A stretch of DNA of 64,000 nt from Treponema denticola (GTDB lineage Bacteria > Spirochaetota > Spirochaetia > Treponematales > Treponemataceae), in NCBI RefSeq assembly GCF_024400535.1, contig NZ_CP038800.1:1240001-1304000 (forward strand). The letters are read 5' to 3'. A program made the translations under genes and the position numbers. Below, in pieces: positions 1 through 7,861 of the stretch (the stretch's first letter is position 1; each line of letters starts with the position of its first letter). The notes under the pieces are model-generated. The model saw only the letters and a list, made by a program, of their open reading frames with translations, ran no database searches and had not been told where the DNA came from.

Positions 1-353
1 GCGATGCTGATTTGACACTCTATCCAGAAGAAGAAGAAAATATTTATAAAGAGGGAAAAGCAAAACAAGTTTATGTAAATATATATGAACGTGATCAAAA
101 TGCTCGAAAAAAATGTATTGAATATTACGGTTACAAATGTTGTGTTTGTGGAATGTTACTTTCAGATAAATATGGGGCAATAGGTCGAGATTTTATACAT
201 ATTCATCATATTAAAGCATTGTCCTCAATAAAAAAGGAATATACTGTTGATCCGATTACTGATTTAAGACCTGTATGTCCTAATTGCCATGCGATGATTC
301 ATAGAAGAGTACCGCCATATTCAATTGAAGAATTAAAAGAAATAATTAAGTAG
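1..353 (+). CDS. HNH endonuclease, 3' part only (cassette copy 1)
   Basis: The start lies left of the window; reading is in frame from base 3. The HNH core is visible as CCVCG, then HIHHIK, then CPNCHAMIH, which supplies the zinc cysteines and catalytic histidines of the McrA-like HNH fold. The sequence is nearly identical to the C-terminal half of the complete gene at 34277-34996 and differs by one fewer glutamate codon in a GAA run. The downstream attC is also the same, so this is a second copy of the same cassette. It is probably a restriction or defence nuclease; the target is unknown. Confidence 0.85.
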   Translation, partial: DADLTLYPEEEENIYKEGKAKQVYVNIYERDQNARKKCIEYYGYKCCVCGMLLSDKYGAIGRDFIHIHHIKALSSIKKEYTVDPITDLRPVCPNCHAMIHRRVPPYSIEELKEIIK

Positions 354-373
354 TGTGACTTTAAGAAAAATTC

Positions 374-436
374 TTCTAACACCCGCTTCAACCTGACATT
401 GCCTTTACGGCAATGCAGGTTAAGCGGAAGTTAGAC
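374..436 (+). repeat. attC site, 63 bp
   Basis: Cores TTCTAAC and GTTAGAC; attC of the HNH cassette. The next cassette opens with the stem TGCC-ttc-GGCA. Confidence 0.93.
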
Positions 437-792
437 CGATGCCTTCGGCACGATAAACTGTAACTTTGAAAAATAGGGTATATTTTTATAAATTAAAGCT
501 TAAAACCCGAATTAATAGCTTATGTTCTTTGGATAAAGTTATGTTTTATTATAATATCTATTTGTATAAGAAAAATAAAACTTTAATCTTTGGATTTTAA
601 AACTTGTTAAGGAAGTCAACGAGTTAAAAGTCCTTCGGACGGTCATGGTGATTATAATAATTAACTTGTTAAGGAAAACAAAACTTTAGTTTTTGTGTTT
701 TAATATTGTTATGTAATAGTATAAAAATAAAGTTTATTTGTAGTATTAGGTTTATTGTTAAAAAATTGAAAAAGTGATATATTATTTATAGT
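437..792 (+). repeat. Recurrent non-coding leader element, copy 1
   Basis: AT-rich non-coding DNA that fills the 5' part of this cassette and recurs at 5563, 6318, 11285, 13300, 14047, 27987, 30805, 35704, 36927 and 37699. It contains TATAAT-like boxes, a GTCC-ttc-GGAC hairpin and the repeated phrase TGATTATAATAATTA. It is most likely the promoter and leader of the downstream toxin-antitoxin pair. No ORF is seen. Confidence 0.7.
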
Positions 793-1080
793 ATGATATT
801 CGATTGGAATAATGAAAAAAATATGATGCTTAAACGAGATAGAAATATATCGTTTGAGCGGATTATTGTGGCAATTGAGCAAGATAATTTATTGGATATT
901 TTAGAGCATCCAAATAAAGAAAAATATCCAAATCAACTTTTGCTTCTTGTAGAAATTGATAGATATGTATATGTAGTTCCTTGTGTACTTGAAAACGATG
1001 TTTGTTTTTTGAAAACTATTTTTCCAAGTAGAAAATATACGTCGAAATATCTTGATTGGAAAGGAGAAGAAAATGAATAG
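793..1080 (+). CDS. BrnT/DUF4258-like toxin (copy 1)
   Basis: A 95-residue basic protein opening MIFDWNNEKN, followed by ISFERI, an EHPN segment and an IPSR-type motif (FPSRKYTSKY) near the C terminus. This layout is shared by BrnT-like RNase toxins. It overlaps the antitoxin gene by 8 bp, which suggests coupled translation. A near-identical copy lies at 14404. Here a 5-bp insertion just before the stop changes the last residues from RRK to KGEENE and also creates an AAGGAG sequence for the next gene. The family call rests on motif memory and on the paired gene. Confidence 0.65.
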   Translation: MIFDWNNEKNMMLKRDRNISFERIIVAIEQDNLLDILEHPNKEKYPNQLLLLVEIDRYVYVVPCVLENDVCFLKTIFPSRKYTSKYLDWKGEENE

Positions 1081-1330
1081 TGAAAAAGAGTTGTATGAAT
1101 CTATAGAAAATGATGAATGGAAATCGGTAAAAAATTTTTATGATCTTAGTAATGATTTTAAAAAAGCAGCTGAAAGTATGCTTATGAAAAGCGAGAAGAT
1201 AGATATAATGCTTGTCAAGCAAGATATGAATAACCTAAAGGCTAAAGCTTTTGAAGAAGGTATGGAATATGAAGTTTTTGCAGGAAGTATTTTACATAAA
1301 TATTTAACTGGAAAGCTGATAGAAAGATAA
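1073..1330 (+). CDS. CopG/COG5304-like antitoxin (copy 1)
   Basis: An 85-residue acidic protein, MNSEKELYES. A C-terminal ribbon-helix-helix-like part (KIDIMLVKQDMNNLKAKA, then AGSILHKYLTGKL) matches the antitoxins paired with BrnT-like toxins. I chose the ATG at 1073, not the upstream TTG at 1052, because AAGGAG at 1061-1066 is correctly spaced. The toxin stop overlaps this start (ATGAATAG). It presumably neutralises the 793 toxin and represses the pair. Confidence 0.7.
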   Translation: MNSEKELYESIENDEWKSVKNFYDLSNDFKKAAESMLMKSEKIDIMLVKQDMNNLKAKAFEEGMEYEVFAGSILHKYLTGKLIER

Positions 1331-1342
1331 ATAATTTAATGC

Positions 1343-1433
1343 GTCTAACACGCAGTTCAAGACTGACAAAACCCGCTCTGAAGAGCGGCCGGCTAAACGC
1401 CGGTATGTTTTGCAGCTTAACTGCATGTTAGAT
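1343..1433 (+). repeat. attC site, 91-bp type
   Basis: Body differs from the common type: CGCAGTT-C-AAG pairs with CTT-AACTGC, with an inner AGAGCGG/CCGGC hairpin region. The same type occurs at 6227, 28654 and 37608. The next cassette opens with CCTGCC-tgaa-GGCAGG. Confidence 0.93.
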
Positions 1434-1539
1434 TGACCTGCCTGAAGGCAGGCGGGTGCGGAACCAATCGAAACAGTCCTTCGACCAAAAAAAATAAAAT
1501 AATTGCAATGAAAAAGGGCATTGCGAAAGGAAGGTCGAA

Positions 1540-1929
1540 ATGAAACAGAGAAAAGTAGTTTCAATGATTGGAGCATTAGTTTTAATAATTGGTGCAGTGG
1601 TATTAATTACTGGTTGTCCGCAACCGAATAGTAATAAGGTCAATTCCGGCGATAATGATAATAGCAACAACCTTAATGGTAGTGCATGGTTTGAAAGCGG
1701 ATATCATATCGGCTATTATTTTCTTGATGGAAAAGTTTATGCCGTAGATTCCAATAAGTGGGAAAAATCTTTTGCTGGTACTTATTCAGGTAATAACTAT
1801 ACATCATATGATGGTACGGTAATATCATTTAGTGTATCAGGAAATATTCTAAAAATAAATAATAGAGAATTTCTACGAGTGACAGACCCAAATACACTTG
1901 AAAAAGTTAAAAAAGCACCTATTGTGTAA
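1540..1929 (+). CDS. Small lipoprotein
   Basis: 129 residues. The N terminus is basic (MKQRKVV) with a hydrophobic stretch ending in the lipobox LITGC around residue 26, then PQPNSNK, as in many Treponema lipoproteins. The mature part is Asn/Ser-rich, then beta-like with many Tyr and Gly. A GGAAGG sequence precedes the ATG. No attC follows, so this gene shares a cassette with the RHH/RelE pair downstream. Function unknown; related in layout to the lipoprotein at 35184. Confidence 0.75.
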   Translation: MKQRKVVSMIGALVLIIGAVVLITGCPQPNSNKVNSGDNDNSNNLNGSAWFESGYHIGYYFLDGKVYAVDSNKWEKSFAGTYSGNNYTSYDGTVISFSVSGNILKINNREFLRVTDPNTLEKVKKAPIV

Positions 1930-2141
1930 GTATTACTGGAAGCAGAAAGTCCGTATATTATTTTGTATATTAATGATATAGACAATAGTAACATAAATAT
2001 GTACTTATGATATATGGACTTTTTATATGAATTAAAACAGCTTAACTGACCAAAGACAAACGAGTAATAAAACAGTTCAAAAATTCTATATTCGTGAAAT
2101 TCAAGAAAATATATTTTTTACAGAAAGATAGTCCGTCTTTA

Positions 2142-2188
2142 TTGACAAATTTTATTTTATTTGCTATACATATATAGCAAATAAGGAG
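2142..2188 (+). promoter_or_regulatory. Promoter and palindromic operator of the RHH/RelE pair
   Basis: TTGACA (2142-2147), a 17-bp spacer and TATACA (2165-2170). A perfect inverted repeat, TTTGCTATA (2160-2168) and TATAGCAAA (2173-2181), covers the -10 box and is a natural autorepressor site. AAGGAG is at 2183-2188. Confidence 0.8.
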
Positions 2189-2195
2189 AAGTACT

Positions 2196-2402
2196 ATGCT
2201 TGCATTACGATTAAAACCGGAATTAGAAGACAGACTTACAGCACTTGCTCTGAAAACAGGTAGGACAAAAACCTTTTATGCAACAAAGGCTATTGAACAG
2301 CAACTTGACGATATTGAAGATTATTATCTTGCAGAGCAGTCTTATAATGAGTGGATTGCAGATGGTAAAAAGACTTATGCTCTTGATGAGGTCTTCAAAT
2401 AA
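2196..2402 (+). CDS. Ribbon-helix-helix antitoxin
   Basis: 68 residues. LALRLKPELEDRLTALALKTGRTKTFY is a typical ribbon-helix-helix DNA-binding start, followed by an acidic tail (DDIEDYYLAEQSYNEW) that would wrap the toxin. The stop and the toxin start overlap as TAATG. It has its own strong promoter and palindrome inside the cassette, so it does not depend on read-through from the integron promoter. Confidence 0.82.
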   Translation: MLALRLKPELEDRLTALALKTGRTKTFYATKAIEQQLDDIEDYYLAEQSYNEWIADGKKTYALDEVFK

Positions 2403-2743
2403 TGTTTGTTGTAGAGATTGCTCCAAAAGCTCAACGGCAAATTTTAAAATTAGAAGCAACTGAAAGAGAGAATATAAAAACATATCTCAAGAATAAACTT
2501 GTTTCTGCAAAAGATAAAAAAGGGCTATATGAAGTTGGCGGAACAGAATTAGTTGGAAATTTAAAAGGGCTTTGGAGATTTAAAAGTCCGGAATTTAGAA
2601 AATATAGAATTATCGGGTATTTAGAAGATAGCAAATTTATAATTACAGTTTTAGCAGTGGAAGGTAGAACTGATTCTTATAAAAATAAAGACGAGTTAGC
2701 AAAGAAAGCAAGAAAAGGGGCTTTTAAGAAAAATAAAATCTAA
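2402..2743 (+). CDS. RelE/ParE-superfamily toxin
   Basis: 113 basic residues: VVEIAPKAQRQILKLEATERENIKTYL, then LVGNLKGLWRFKSPEFRKYRIIGYLEDSKFIITVLAVEGR, the usual RelE/ParE fold with the G-L-WR and YRI segments. The C terminus is Lys-rich. The stop TAA (2741-2743) lies inside the attC left core. The substrate (ribosome-bound mRNA or gyrase) cannot be read from sequence. Confidence 0.8.
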   Translation: MFVVEIAPKAQRQILKLEATERENIKTYLKNKLVSAKDKKGLYEVGGTELVGNLKGLWRFKSPEFRKYRIIGYLEDSKFIITVLAVEGRTDSYKNKDELAKKARKGAFKKNKI

Positions 2744-2889
2744 CACCCGCTTCAACCTGACATTTGTTTTGTCACGAAAGTTGCTTGACGGTCGCCTGCG
2801 GCTCCCTTTTTTATGCAACTTTCGCGCCAACTTTGCCGCCGCTTTGTGCGTCGGCAAAGACACAAACGCAGGTTAAGCGGCAGTTAGAT
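2738..2889 (+). repeat. attC site, long type (152 bp)
   Basis: The common outer arms carry a long inner insert with CGAAAGTTGC and GCAACTTTCG arms. The next cassette opens with CGCC-tatc-GGCG (2893-2904). Confidence 0.92.
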
Positions 2890-2930
2890 GGACGCCTATC
2901 GGCGCTGGATGAATAATATAGGTGGTTTAA

Positions 2931-3362
2931 ATGACTGATGCACACATTGATGACATGGAAGAAGAAACGGGTGCTAAAAAAACTCCTGTCGAATCTAAAA
3001 AAGCAATAGATTTTTATCCCAATATTGCTCGTAGTTTGAATGAAGAGGATTTAAAAAGTCCTGCGGTTGTAAAAATGTTGATATCCGATAATGAAAAATA
3101 TACTAAAGAGCTTTCGGTTTTACGAAACATAGAAGAAAAGTTTCACGAATGTGATAAATCATTATCTGTAGCACTTGAAAAACTAAAGCAAAAAAAATCT
3201 TCAGAAATTCTTTCCGATTTTGTTTATACAATTGGTGGTATAATTATCGCAATTTCTAGTTTTGATTTTTCAAAGCCTTTTGAAATACAAAACTGGCTAT
3301 TTATTGTAATTGGTTTGATATTAATTTTAGGTGCGACTATCTCTAAATGGAGTAAGAAATAA
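2931..3362 (+). CDS. Coiled-coil protein with two C-terminal membrane segments
   Basis: 143 residues. The N-terminal half is charged and helical (residues 1-95). Two hydrophobic segments follow near residues 100-113 (VYTIGGIIIAISS) and 121-138 (WLFIVIGLILILGATIS), so the charged part probably faces the cytoplasm. Stop and next start overlap as TAATG, linking it to the 3362 gene. Family not recognised. Confidence 0.7.
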   Translation: MTDAHIDDMEEETGAKKTPVESKKAIDFYPNIARSLNEEDLKSPAVVKMLISDNEKYTKELSVLRNIEEKFHECDKSLSVALEKLKQKKSSEILSDFVYTIGGIIIAISSFDFSKPFEIQNWLFIVIGLILILGATISKWSKK

Positions 3363-3721
3363 TGGATATAAGAATTCTTTATGTTAAAGATGCTGGTAAT
3401 AAGTCAGCGGAACGAATTGTTCTAGAAGCAAATAATGACTGTGATATTGGTGATTATATTCTTTTTGATACAACTTATGATGGTAATTATATATCAAATA
3501 AATTGAGACATAATTACTGGTTTCCTGATAAAAAAATCAAGGCAGGAGATAAGATCATCTTATACTCAAAACAAGGTATTGAACGTTCTAAAAAAAATAT
3601 AAGTGGAAATACAAGTCACTTTTTTTATTGGGATTTAGACATTGCAGTTTGGAATAAAAGTAAGGATTGTGCTCTTCTAGTAAACATTGAGGATTATTTG
3701 GTAAAAAAAATAGACATCTAA
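3362..3721 (+). CDS. Small protein resembling a lamin-tail (LTD) fold
   Basis: 119 residues. ERIVLEANNDCDIGDYILFD, then NYWFPDKKIKAGDKIILYS, then DIAVWNKSKDCALLVN follow the order of lamin-tail domains, where a beta strand, an F-P-D-x-x-I-x-A-G-D turn and a final W-N-x-S-x-D appear in that order. The resemblance is by eye. It would be an immunoglobulin-like interaction domain. It is coupled to the membrane protein upstream. Its stop TAA is inside the attC. Confidence 0.55.
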   Translation: MDIRILYVKDAGNKSAERIVLEANNDCDIGDYILFDTTYDGNYISNKLRHNYWFPDKKIKAGDKIILYSKQGIERSKKNISGNTSHFFYWDLDIAVWNKSKDCALLVNIEDYLVKKIDI

Positions 3722-3779
3722 CACCCGCTTCAACGCTGACATTGCCTTTGCGGCAATGCAGGTTAAGCGGAAGTTAGAT
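3716..3779 (+). repeat. attC site, 64 bp
   Basis: Cores ATCTAAC and GTTAGAT. The next cassette opens with CCC-ttc-GGG, then AAGGAG. Confidence 0.93.
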
Positions 3780-3809
3780 TGACCCTTCGGGCAAAAAAAG
3801 GAGAATGTA

Positions 3810-4473
3810 ATGAAAAAAACGTTTATTTGTCTAGCTAATAGCCGAAAAAATTCTGGTTATTGTGTTGCAGGTAAATTAATTGACAATTTCAATTGGATTA
3901 GGCCAATTAGCAATCGATCTACAGAAGAAATATCAGAAATTGAGATGCGTTTTGAAAATGGAGAATTGCCAAAACTGCTAGATATAATAGCTTTAGAAAT
4001 AAAAGCCCAAAAACCAAATCAGTTTCAAAGTGAAAATAATCTCATAGATACTGCTTCCTATTGGGTAAAGACTGGTAGTTTTGTAGCTAATAAATTAAGT
4101 ACAATTTGTGATGATCCATGTAATATCTGGAAAATCTTAATTCGTCTTATCAAGGAATTAACGATAGAATAAGTTCAGAAAATACAAAGCATATTTCGCA
4201 TTCGCTTGTTTTATTAAAGCTTCATGAAAGCAAGATACTTGTACGTGTTGAAGGTGCTGAATTCAATAATGCTAAAAGGAAAGTTAGATTACAATTCGAG
4301 CTTGATAATAAGAAATATATACTTCAATTACGCATCCAGAGATTGAAAGGCAATATTTGAGTGGTAAGAATGGTGAGTATACCATTTCAAGAGAGCACTA
4401 TGTTACAATTAGCCTAGGATTACCACATGCAGATGGATTTTGTTACTTATTTGCAGCAGCAATAATACTATGA
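3810..4473 (+). pseudogene. DuOB-domain gene, broken copy
   Basis: A near-identical copy of the intact gene at 7196-7861 with two separate single-base losses. One A is lost in the run near 4131-4134 and one C near 4325. The first throws translation out of frame, so only about 108 native residues are made before a stop near 4172. The two losses do not restore frame. Both downstream DUF488 genes remain intact, so loss of this protein alone may be tolerated. A sequencing or assembly error is the alternative. Confidence 0.8.
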
Positions 4474-5072
4474 AAACTCTCTATTCCATTGGGTATTCAT
4501 CATATAATATTGAGGTCTTTATAAACATTTTAAAATCTATGCACATAGATGCTATTGTTGACGTTCGTTCTTCACCATACAGTCGCTATAAGCCTGAATA
4601 TAATAAGGAGACTCTTAAGCAAAAACTTTTAGATAATAATATTTACTATGTTTTCTTAGGCAGTGAATTGGGTGCCAGATCGGAAGACGATACGTGCTAC
4701 ATTGGAGATAGGGCAGATTATTCACGAATCTCTAAAACAGATAATTTTAAGAAGGGAGTTAACAGACTGATTAATGGACTTGAGAAATATACGATTGCAT
4801 TAATGTGTGCTGAAATTGATCCGCTTCGATGCCATAGGAATATATTGGTATGTCGCTCAATTAGGAAATACAATGTCAATATTTCTCATATTTTAGACAA
4901 TGGAAGAATTGAGACTAATGACTCCATGGAAACACGTTTGGTAAGTGAATATTCGATGAATAAGAATGATATGTTTATGACGGAAGAAGAAGTTATTGAG
5001 AGTGCTTATGACAGAAGAAGCTTAGAGATAGCTTATAAGAGGAGTAATAATGATAACGAATATGAAGGCTAA
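4470..5072 (+). CDS. DUF488 protein (first of pair, copy 1)
   Basis: 200 residues from the ATG at 4470 (MKTLYSIGYSSYNIEVF); the longer in-frame start at 4440 lies inside the upstream gene. DUF488 hallmarks are the IGYS start, DVRSSPYSRY, and CAEIDPLRCHR near residue 120. This Cys-x-E...Cys-His-Arg motif is conserved in the family. The start overlaps the natural stop of the DuOB gene (ATGA). One codon differs from the 7858 copy (Met instead of Ala in DSxETR). Molecular function of DUF488 is unknown. Confidence 0.85.
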   Translation: MKTLYSIGYSSYNIEVFINILKSMHIDAIVDVRSSPYSRYKPEYNKETLKQKLLDNNIYYVFLGSELGARSEDDTCYIGDRADYSRISKTDNFKKGVNRLINGLEKYTIALMCAEIDPLRCHRNILVCRSIRKYNVNISHILDNGRIETNDSMETRLVSEYSMNKNDMFMTEEEVIESAYDRRSLEIAYKRSNNDNEYEG

Positions 5073-5502
5073 AATATATACCATAGGTTTTACAAAAAAA
5101 GATGCTAAAACTTTCTTCTCACTTCTTAGCAAGAATAAAATAGTTAGGCTGATTGATATTAGATTGAATAATTTTTCACAACTTGCTGGATTTACAAAAA
5201 AGAGTGATTTGCAATATTTTTTAAAGAAGATATGTAACATTGAATACCTGCATTTAAGCGAATTAGCTCCTACAGAGGATATCTTAAGAAGGTATAAGAG
5301 AGGAGCTATTGGCTGGGTAGAATATGAACAACAATTTAATGCACTTTTGCAAAAAAGAAAACCTGAAAATAGCATGGGCTTGGATATACTCATGGATTCT
5401 TGTTTATTGTGCAGTGAACCAACAGCAGATAAATGTCATCGTAGACTTGTAGCAGAATATTTTAAAAAACTATATCCAAATATAGAAATAATACACATCT
5501 AA
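5050..5502 (+). CDS. DUF488 protein (second of pair, copy 1)
   Basis: 150 residues: MITNMKAKIYTIGFTKKDAKTFF, IDIRLNNFSQLAGF and CSEPTADKCHRRLVAEYF, the same E...CHR motif as the upstream paralogue but a shorter protein. It overlaps the upstream gene by 23 bp. AGAGGAG just upstream favours the ATG at 5050. The stop TAA lies inside the attC. Two divergent DUF488 proteins after a DuOB protein suggests a three-part complex. Confidence 0.83.
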   Translation: MITNMKAKIYTIGFTKKDAKTFFSLLSKNKIVRLIDIRLNNFSQLAGFTKKSDLQYFLKKICNIEYLHLSELAPTEDILRRYKRGAIGWVEYEQQFNALLQKRKPENSMGLDILMDSCLLCSEPTADKCHRRLVAEYFKKLYPNIEIIHI

Positions 5503-5562
5503 CACCCGCTTCAACCTGACATTGCGGACGAGCCGCAAATGCAGGTTAAGCGGTAGTTAGAC
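5497..5562 (+). repeat. attC site, 66 bp
   Basis: Inner loop GCGGACGAGCCGC. The next cassette opens with TGCC-ttc-GGCA. Confidence 0.93.
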
Positions 5563-6226
5563 CGATGCCTTCGGCACGATAAACTGTAACTTTGAAAAAT
5601 AGGGTGTATTTTTTATAAATTAAAACATAAAACCAAAATTAATAGCTTATGTTCTTTGGATAAAGTTATGTTTTATTATAATATCTACTTGTATAAGGAA
5701 AATAAAACTTTAATCTTTGAATTTTAAAACTTGTTAAGGAAGTCAACGAGTTAAAAGTCCTTCGGACGGTCATGGTGATTATAATAATTAACTTGTTAAG
5801 GAAAACTAAAGTTTTATCTAAGTATTTTAAACTAGCTAAGGAAATCAACAAAATAAAGTCCTGCGGACGGTCATGGTGATTATAATAATTAACTTGTTAA
5901 AGAAAATAAAGTTTTAGTTTTGATTTTAATGATTTAGTAATTAAAAGCTGTATAGTTAAAAATAAAGTTTTATTGTTAAGAATAAGTTTATAATTTTAAG
6001 ATGATATTATTTATAAAAGGTTTGTTTTATAAATAATATAGAATTATAGTTAAATTAATAGTTTTTAATATATGCATTAAGTAATATGAAAGTTGGATAT
6101 GCAAATAATAAAGCTTTGTATTAAAATTTTAAGTTTTTTATTTATTAAATATTGTAGTAAAAAGCAAAATATTGTAAAATTAAAAGCGTAATTGTTAATA
6201 TTAAGTTATATAAATAAAATAAAAGT
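5563..6226 (+). repeat. ORF-less cassette A (recurrent element, full length, copy 1)
   Basis: A complete cassette with no credible ORF on either strand. It holds two tandem modules of about 100 bp, each with GTCC-N3-GGAC (first at 5757-5767) and TGATTATAATAATTA. A longer hairpin, AACTTGTT (5728-5735) with AACGAGTT (5745-5752), precedes the first. TATAAT boxes lie at 5677 and 5780. An AT-rich tail follows. Near-identical cassettes lie at 27987 and 36927, each ending in the 91-bp attC type. Promoter or small RNA are the main options. Confidence 0.75.
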
Positions 6227-6317
6227 GTCTAACACGCAGTTCAAGACTGACAAAACCCGCTCTGAAGAGCGGCCGGCTAGACGCCGGTACGTTTTGCAGC
6301 TTAACTGCATGTTAGAC
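6227..6317 (+). repeat. attC site, 91-bp type
   Basis: The attC of ORF-less cassette A. The next cassette opens with TGCC-ttc-GGCA. Confidence 0.93.
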
Positions 6318-6442
6318 GGATGCCTTCGGCACGATAAACCGTAACTTTGAAAAACAGGATATGGTTTTTGTAAACTAAAGCTTAAAACTCAAATTAATTG
6401 CTTATTTTTACTAAAAATGCCGTATTTTATTGTAATAACAGC
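6318..6442 (+). repeat. Recurrent leader element, 5' fragment
   Basis: The first part of the recurrent element (GATAAACxGTAACTTTGAAAAA onward), cut off before the hairpin module and replaced by the hicAB promoter. Confidence 0.65.
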
Positions 6443-6471
6443 TTGATAATTATACGCATAATGCGTATAAT
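6443..6471 (+). promoter_or_regulatory. hicAB promoter and operator
   Basis: TTGATA (6443-6448), a 17-bp spacer and TATAAT (6466-6471). A perfect palindrome with 11-bp arms, ATTATACGCAT (6449-6459) and ATGCGTATAAT (6461-6471), fills the spacer and the -10 box, and is the likely HicB binding site. Transcription should begin near 6478, after the first possible ATG (6472). Confidence 0.82.
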
Positions 6472-6486
6472 ATGATTGGATATAAA

Positions 6487-6669
6487 ATGACAGCAAAAGA
6501 AATAGAAAAAATACTAAAGGCGGATGGTTGGTATTTTGTAACAGCAAAAGGTTCTCATAATCAATATAAACATACTGTAAAATCCGGAAAAGTTACGGTC
6601 CCAAATCATAAAGGAGATATACCGATAGGAACCGTGAAAGCAATTCTAAAGCAGGCAGGATTGAAATAA
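6487..6669 (+). CDS. hicA: HicA-family mRNA interferase toxin
   Basis: 60 residues from the second ATG (MTAKEIEKILKADGWYFV). The ATG at 6472 abuts the -10 box and would fall outside the message. The double-stranded RNA-binding-like HicA fold carries the catalytic His in GSHNQY, then HKGDIPIGTVKAILKQAGL. The cognate antitoxin follows, separated by 21 bp. It cleaves translated or free mRNA in known members. Confidence 0.88.
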   Translation: MTAKEIEKILKADGWYFVTAKGSHNQYKHTVKSGKVTVPNHKGDIPIGTVKAILKQAGLK

Positions 6670-6690
6670 GGATATATGGAGGAATATAAA

Positions 6691-7095
6691 ATGAAATTAG
6701 CATATCCGGCAATAATAACATATTGTGAAGAAGATAATAGTTATAGTATAGAATTTCCCGATTTGCAAGGCTGTGTTTCCGGAGGATTTTCTCTTATAGA
6801 AGCGATAGAGATGGGAATAGATGCGGCATCAGGGTGGATATTAACAGAAATCGAGGAAGGAAATGCTGTTCCAAAAGCAAGTGAACCTACAAAAATAAAA
6901 CTACCTGATAATAAAAGTTTTATAAATATGCTTATTTTAGATATGGATTCGTATAGTGAAAAATACTCAAGCAAATGTGTAAGAAAGAATATAACGCTTC
7001 CAAAATGGGTGAATACGCTTGCAGAAAAAAATAATGTAAATTTTTCACAATTATTACAGAACACGATAGTAGAAAAATATGTAGGTGTTATGTAA
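6691..7095 (+). CDS. hicB: HicB-family antitoxin
   Basis: 134 residues. The N-terminal partial RNase H fold is YPAIITYCEEDNSYSIEFPDLQGCVSGGFSLIEAIEMG. A C-terminal ribbon-helix-helix is seen in KNITLPKWVNTLAEKNNVNFSQLLQNTI, so it can bind the palindrome upstream of hicA. The start is set by GGAGG at 6678-6682, which would be inside the gene if the ATG at 6676 were used. The order toxin then antitoxin is usual for hicAB. Confidence 0.9.
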   Translation: MKLAYPAIITYCEEDNSYSIEFPDLQGCVSGGFSLIEAIEMGIDAASGWILTEIEEGNAVPKASEPTKIKLPDNKSFINMLILDMDSYSEKYSSKCVRKNITLPKWVNTLAEKNNVNFSQLLQNTIVEKYVGVM

Positions 7096-7099
7096 AAGC

Positions 7100-7165
7100 G
7101 TCTAACACCCGCTTCAACCTGACATTGCGGACGAGCCGCAAATGCAGGTTAAGCGGAAGTTAGAT
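7100..7165 (+). repeat. attC site, 66 bp
   Basis: Cores GTCTAAC and GTTAGAT. The next cassette opens with CCC-ttc-GGG. Confidence 0.93.
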
Positions 7166-7195
7166 TGACCCTTCGGGCAAAAAAAGGAGAATGTA

Positions 7196-7861
7196 ATGAA
7201 AAAAACGTTTATTTGTCTAGCTAATAGCCGAAAAAATTCTGGTTATTGTGTTGCAGGTAAATTAATTGACAATTTCAATTGGATTAGGCCAATTAGCAAT
7301 CGATCTACAGAAGAAATATCAGAAATTGAGATGCGTTTTGAAAATGGAGAATTGCCAAAACTGCTAGATATAATAGCTTTAGAAATAAAAGCCCAAAAAC
7401 CAAATCAGTTTCAAAGTGAAAATAATCTCATAGATACTGCTTCCTATTGGGTAAAGACTGGTAGTTTTGTAGCTAATAAATTAAGTACAATTTGTGATGA
7501 TCCATGTAATATCTGGAAAAATCTTAATTCGTCTTATCAAGGAATTAACGATAGAATAAGTTCAGAAAATACAAAGCATATTTCGCATTCGCTTGTTTTA
7601 TTAAAGCTTCATGAAAGCAAGATACTTGTACGTGTTGAAGGTGCTGAATTCAATAATGCTAAAAGGAAAGTTAGATTACAATTCGAGCTTGATAATAAGA
7701 AATATATACTTCCAATTACGCATCCAGAGATTGAAAGGCAATATTTGAGTGGTAAGAATGGTGAGTATACCATTTCAAGAGAGCACTATGTTACAATTAG
7801 CCTAGGATTACCACATGCAGATGGATTTTGTTACTTATTTGCAGCAGCAATAATACTATGA
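7196..7861 (+). CDS. Dual-OB (DuOB) domain protein, intact copy
   Basis: 221 residues. MKKTFICLANSRKNSGYCVAGKL, then FNWIRPISNRSTEEIS, a charged middle, and ISLGLPHADGFCYLFAAAIIL at the end. I recognise this layout from dual OB-fold proteins encoded next to DUF488 genes; OB folds bind nucleic acid or oligosaccharide. It overlaps the next gene by ATGA. AAGGAG precedes the start. The whole cassette duplicates 3780-5502, where this gene is broken. Confidence 0.7.
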   Translation: MKKTFICLANSRKNSGYCVAGKLIDNFNWIRPISNRSTEEISEIEMRFENGELPKLLDIIALEIKAQKPNQFQSENNLIDTASYWVKTGSFVANKLSTICDDPCNIWKNLNSSYQGINDRISSENTKHISHSLVLLKLHESKILVRVEGAEFNNAKRKVRLQFELDNKKYILPITHPEIERQYLSGKNGEYTISREHYVTISLGLPHADGFCYLFAAAIIL

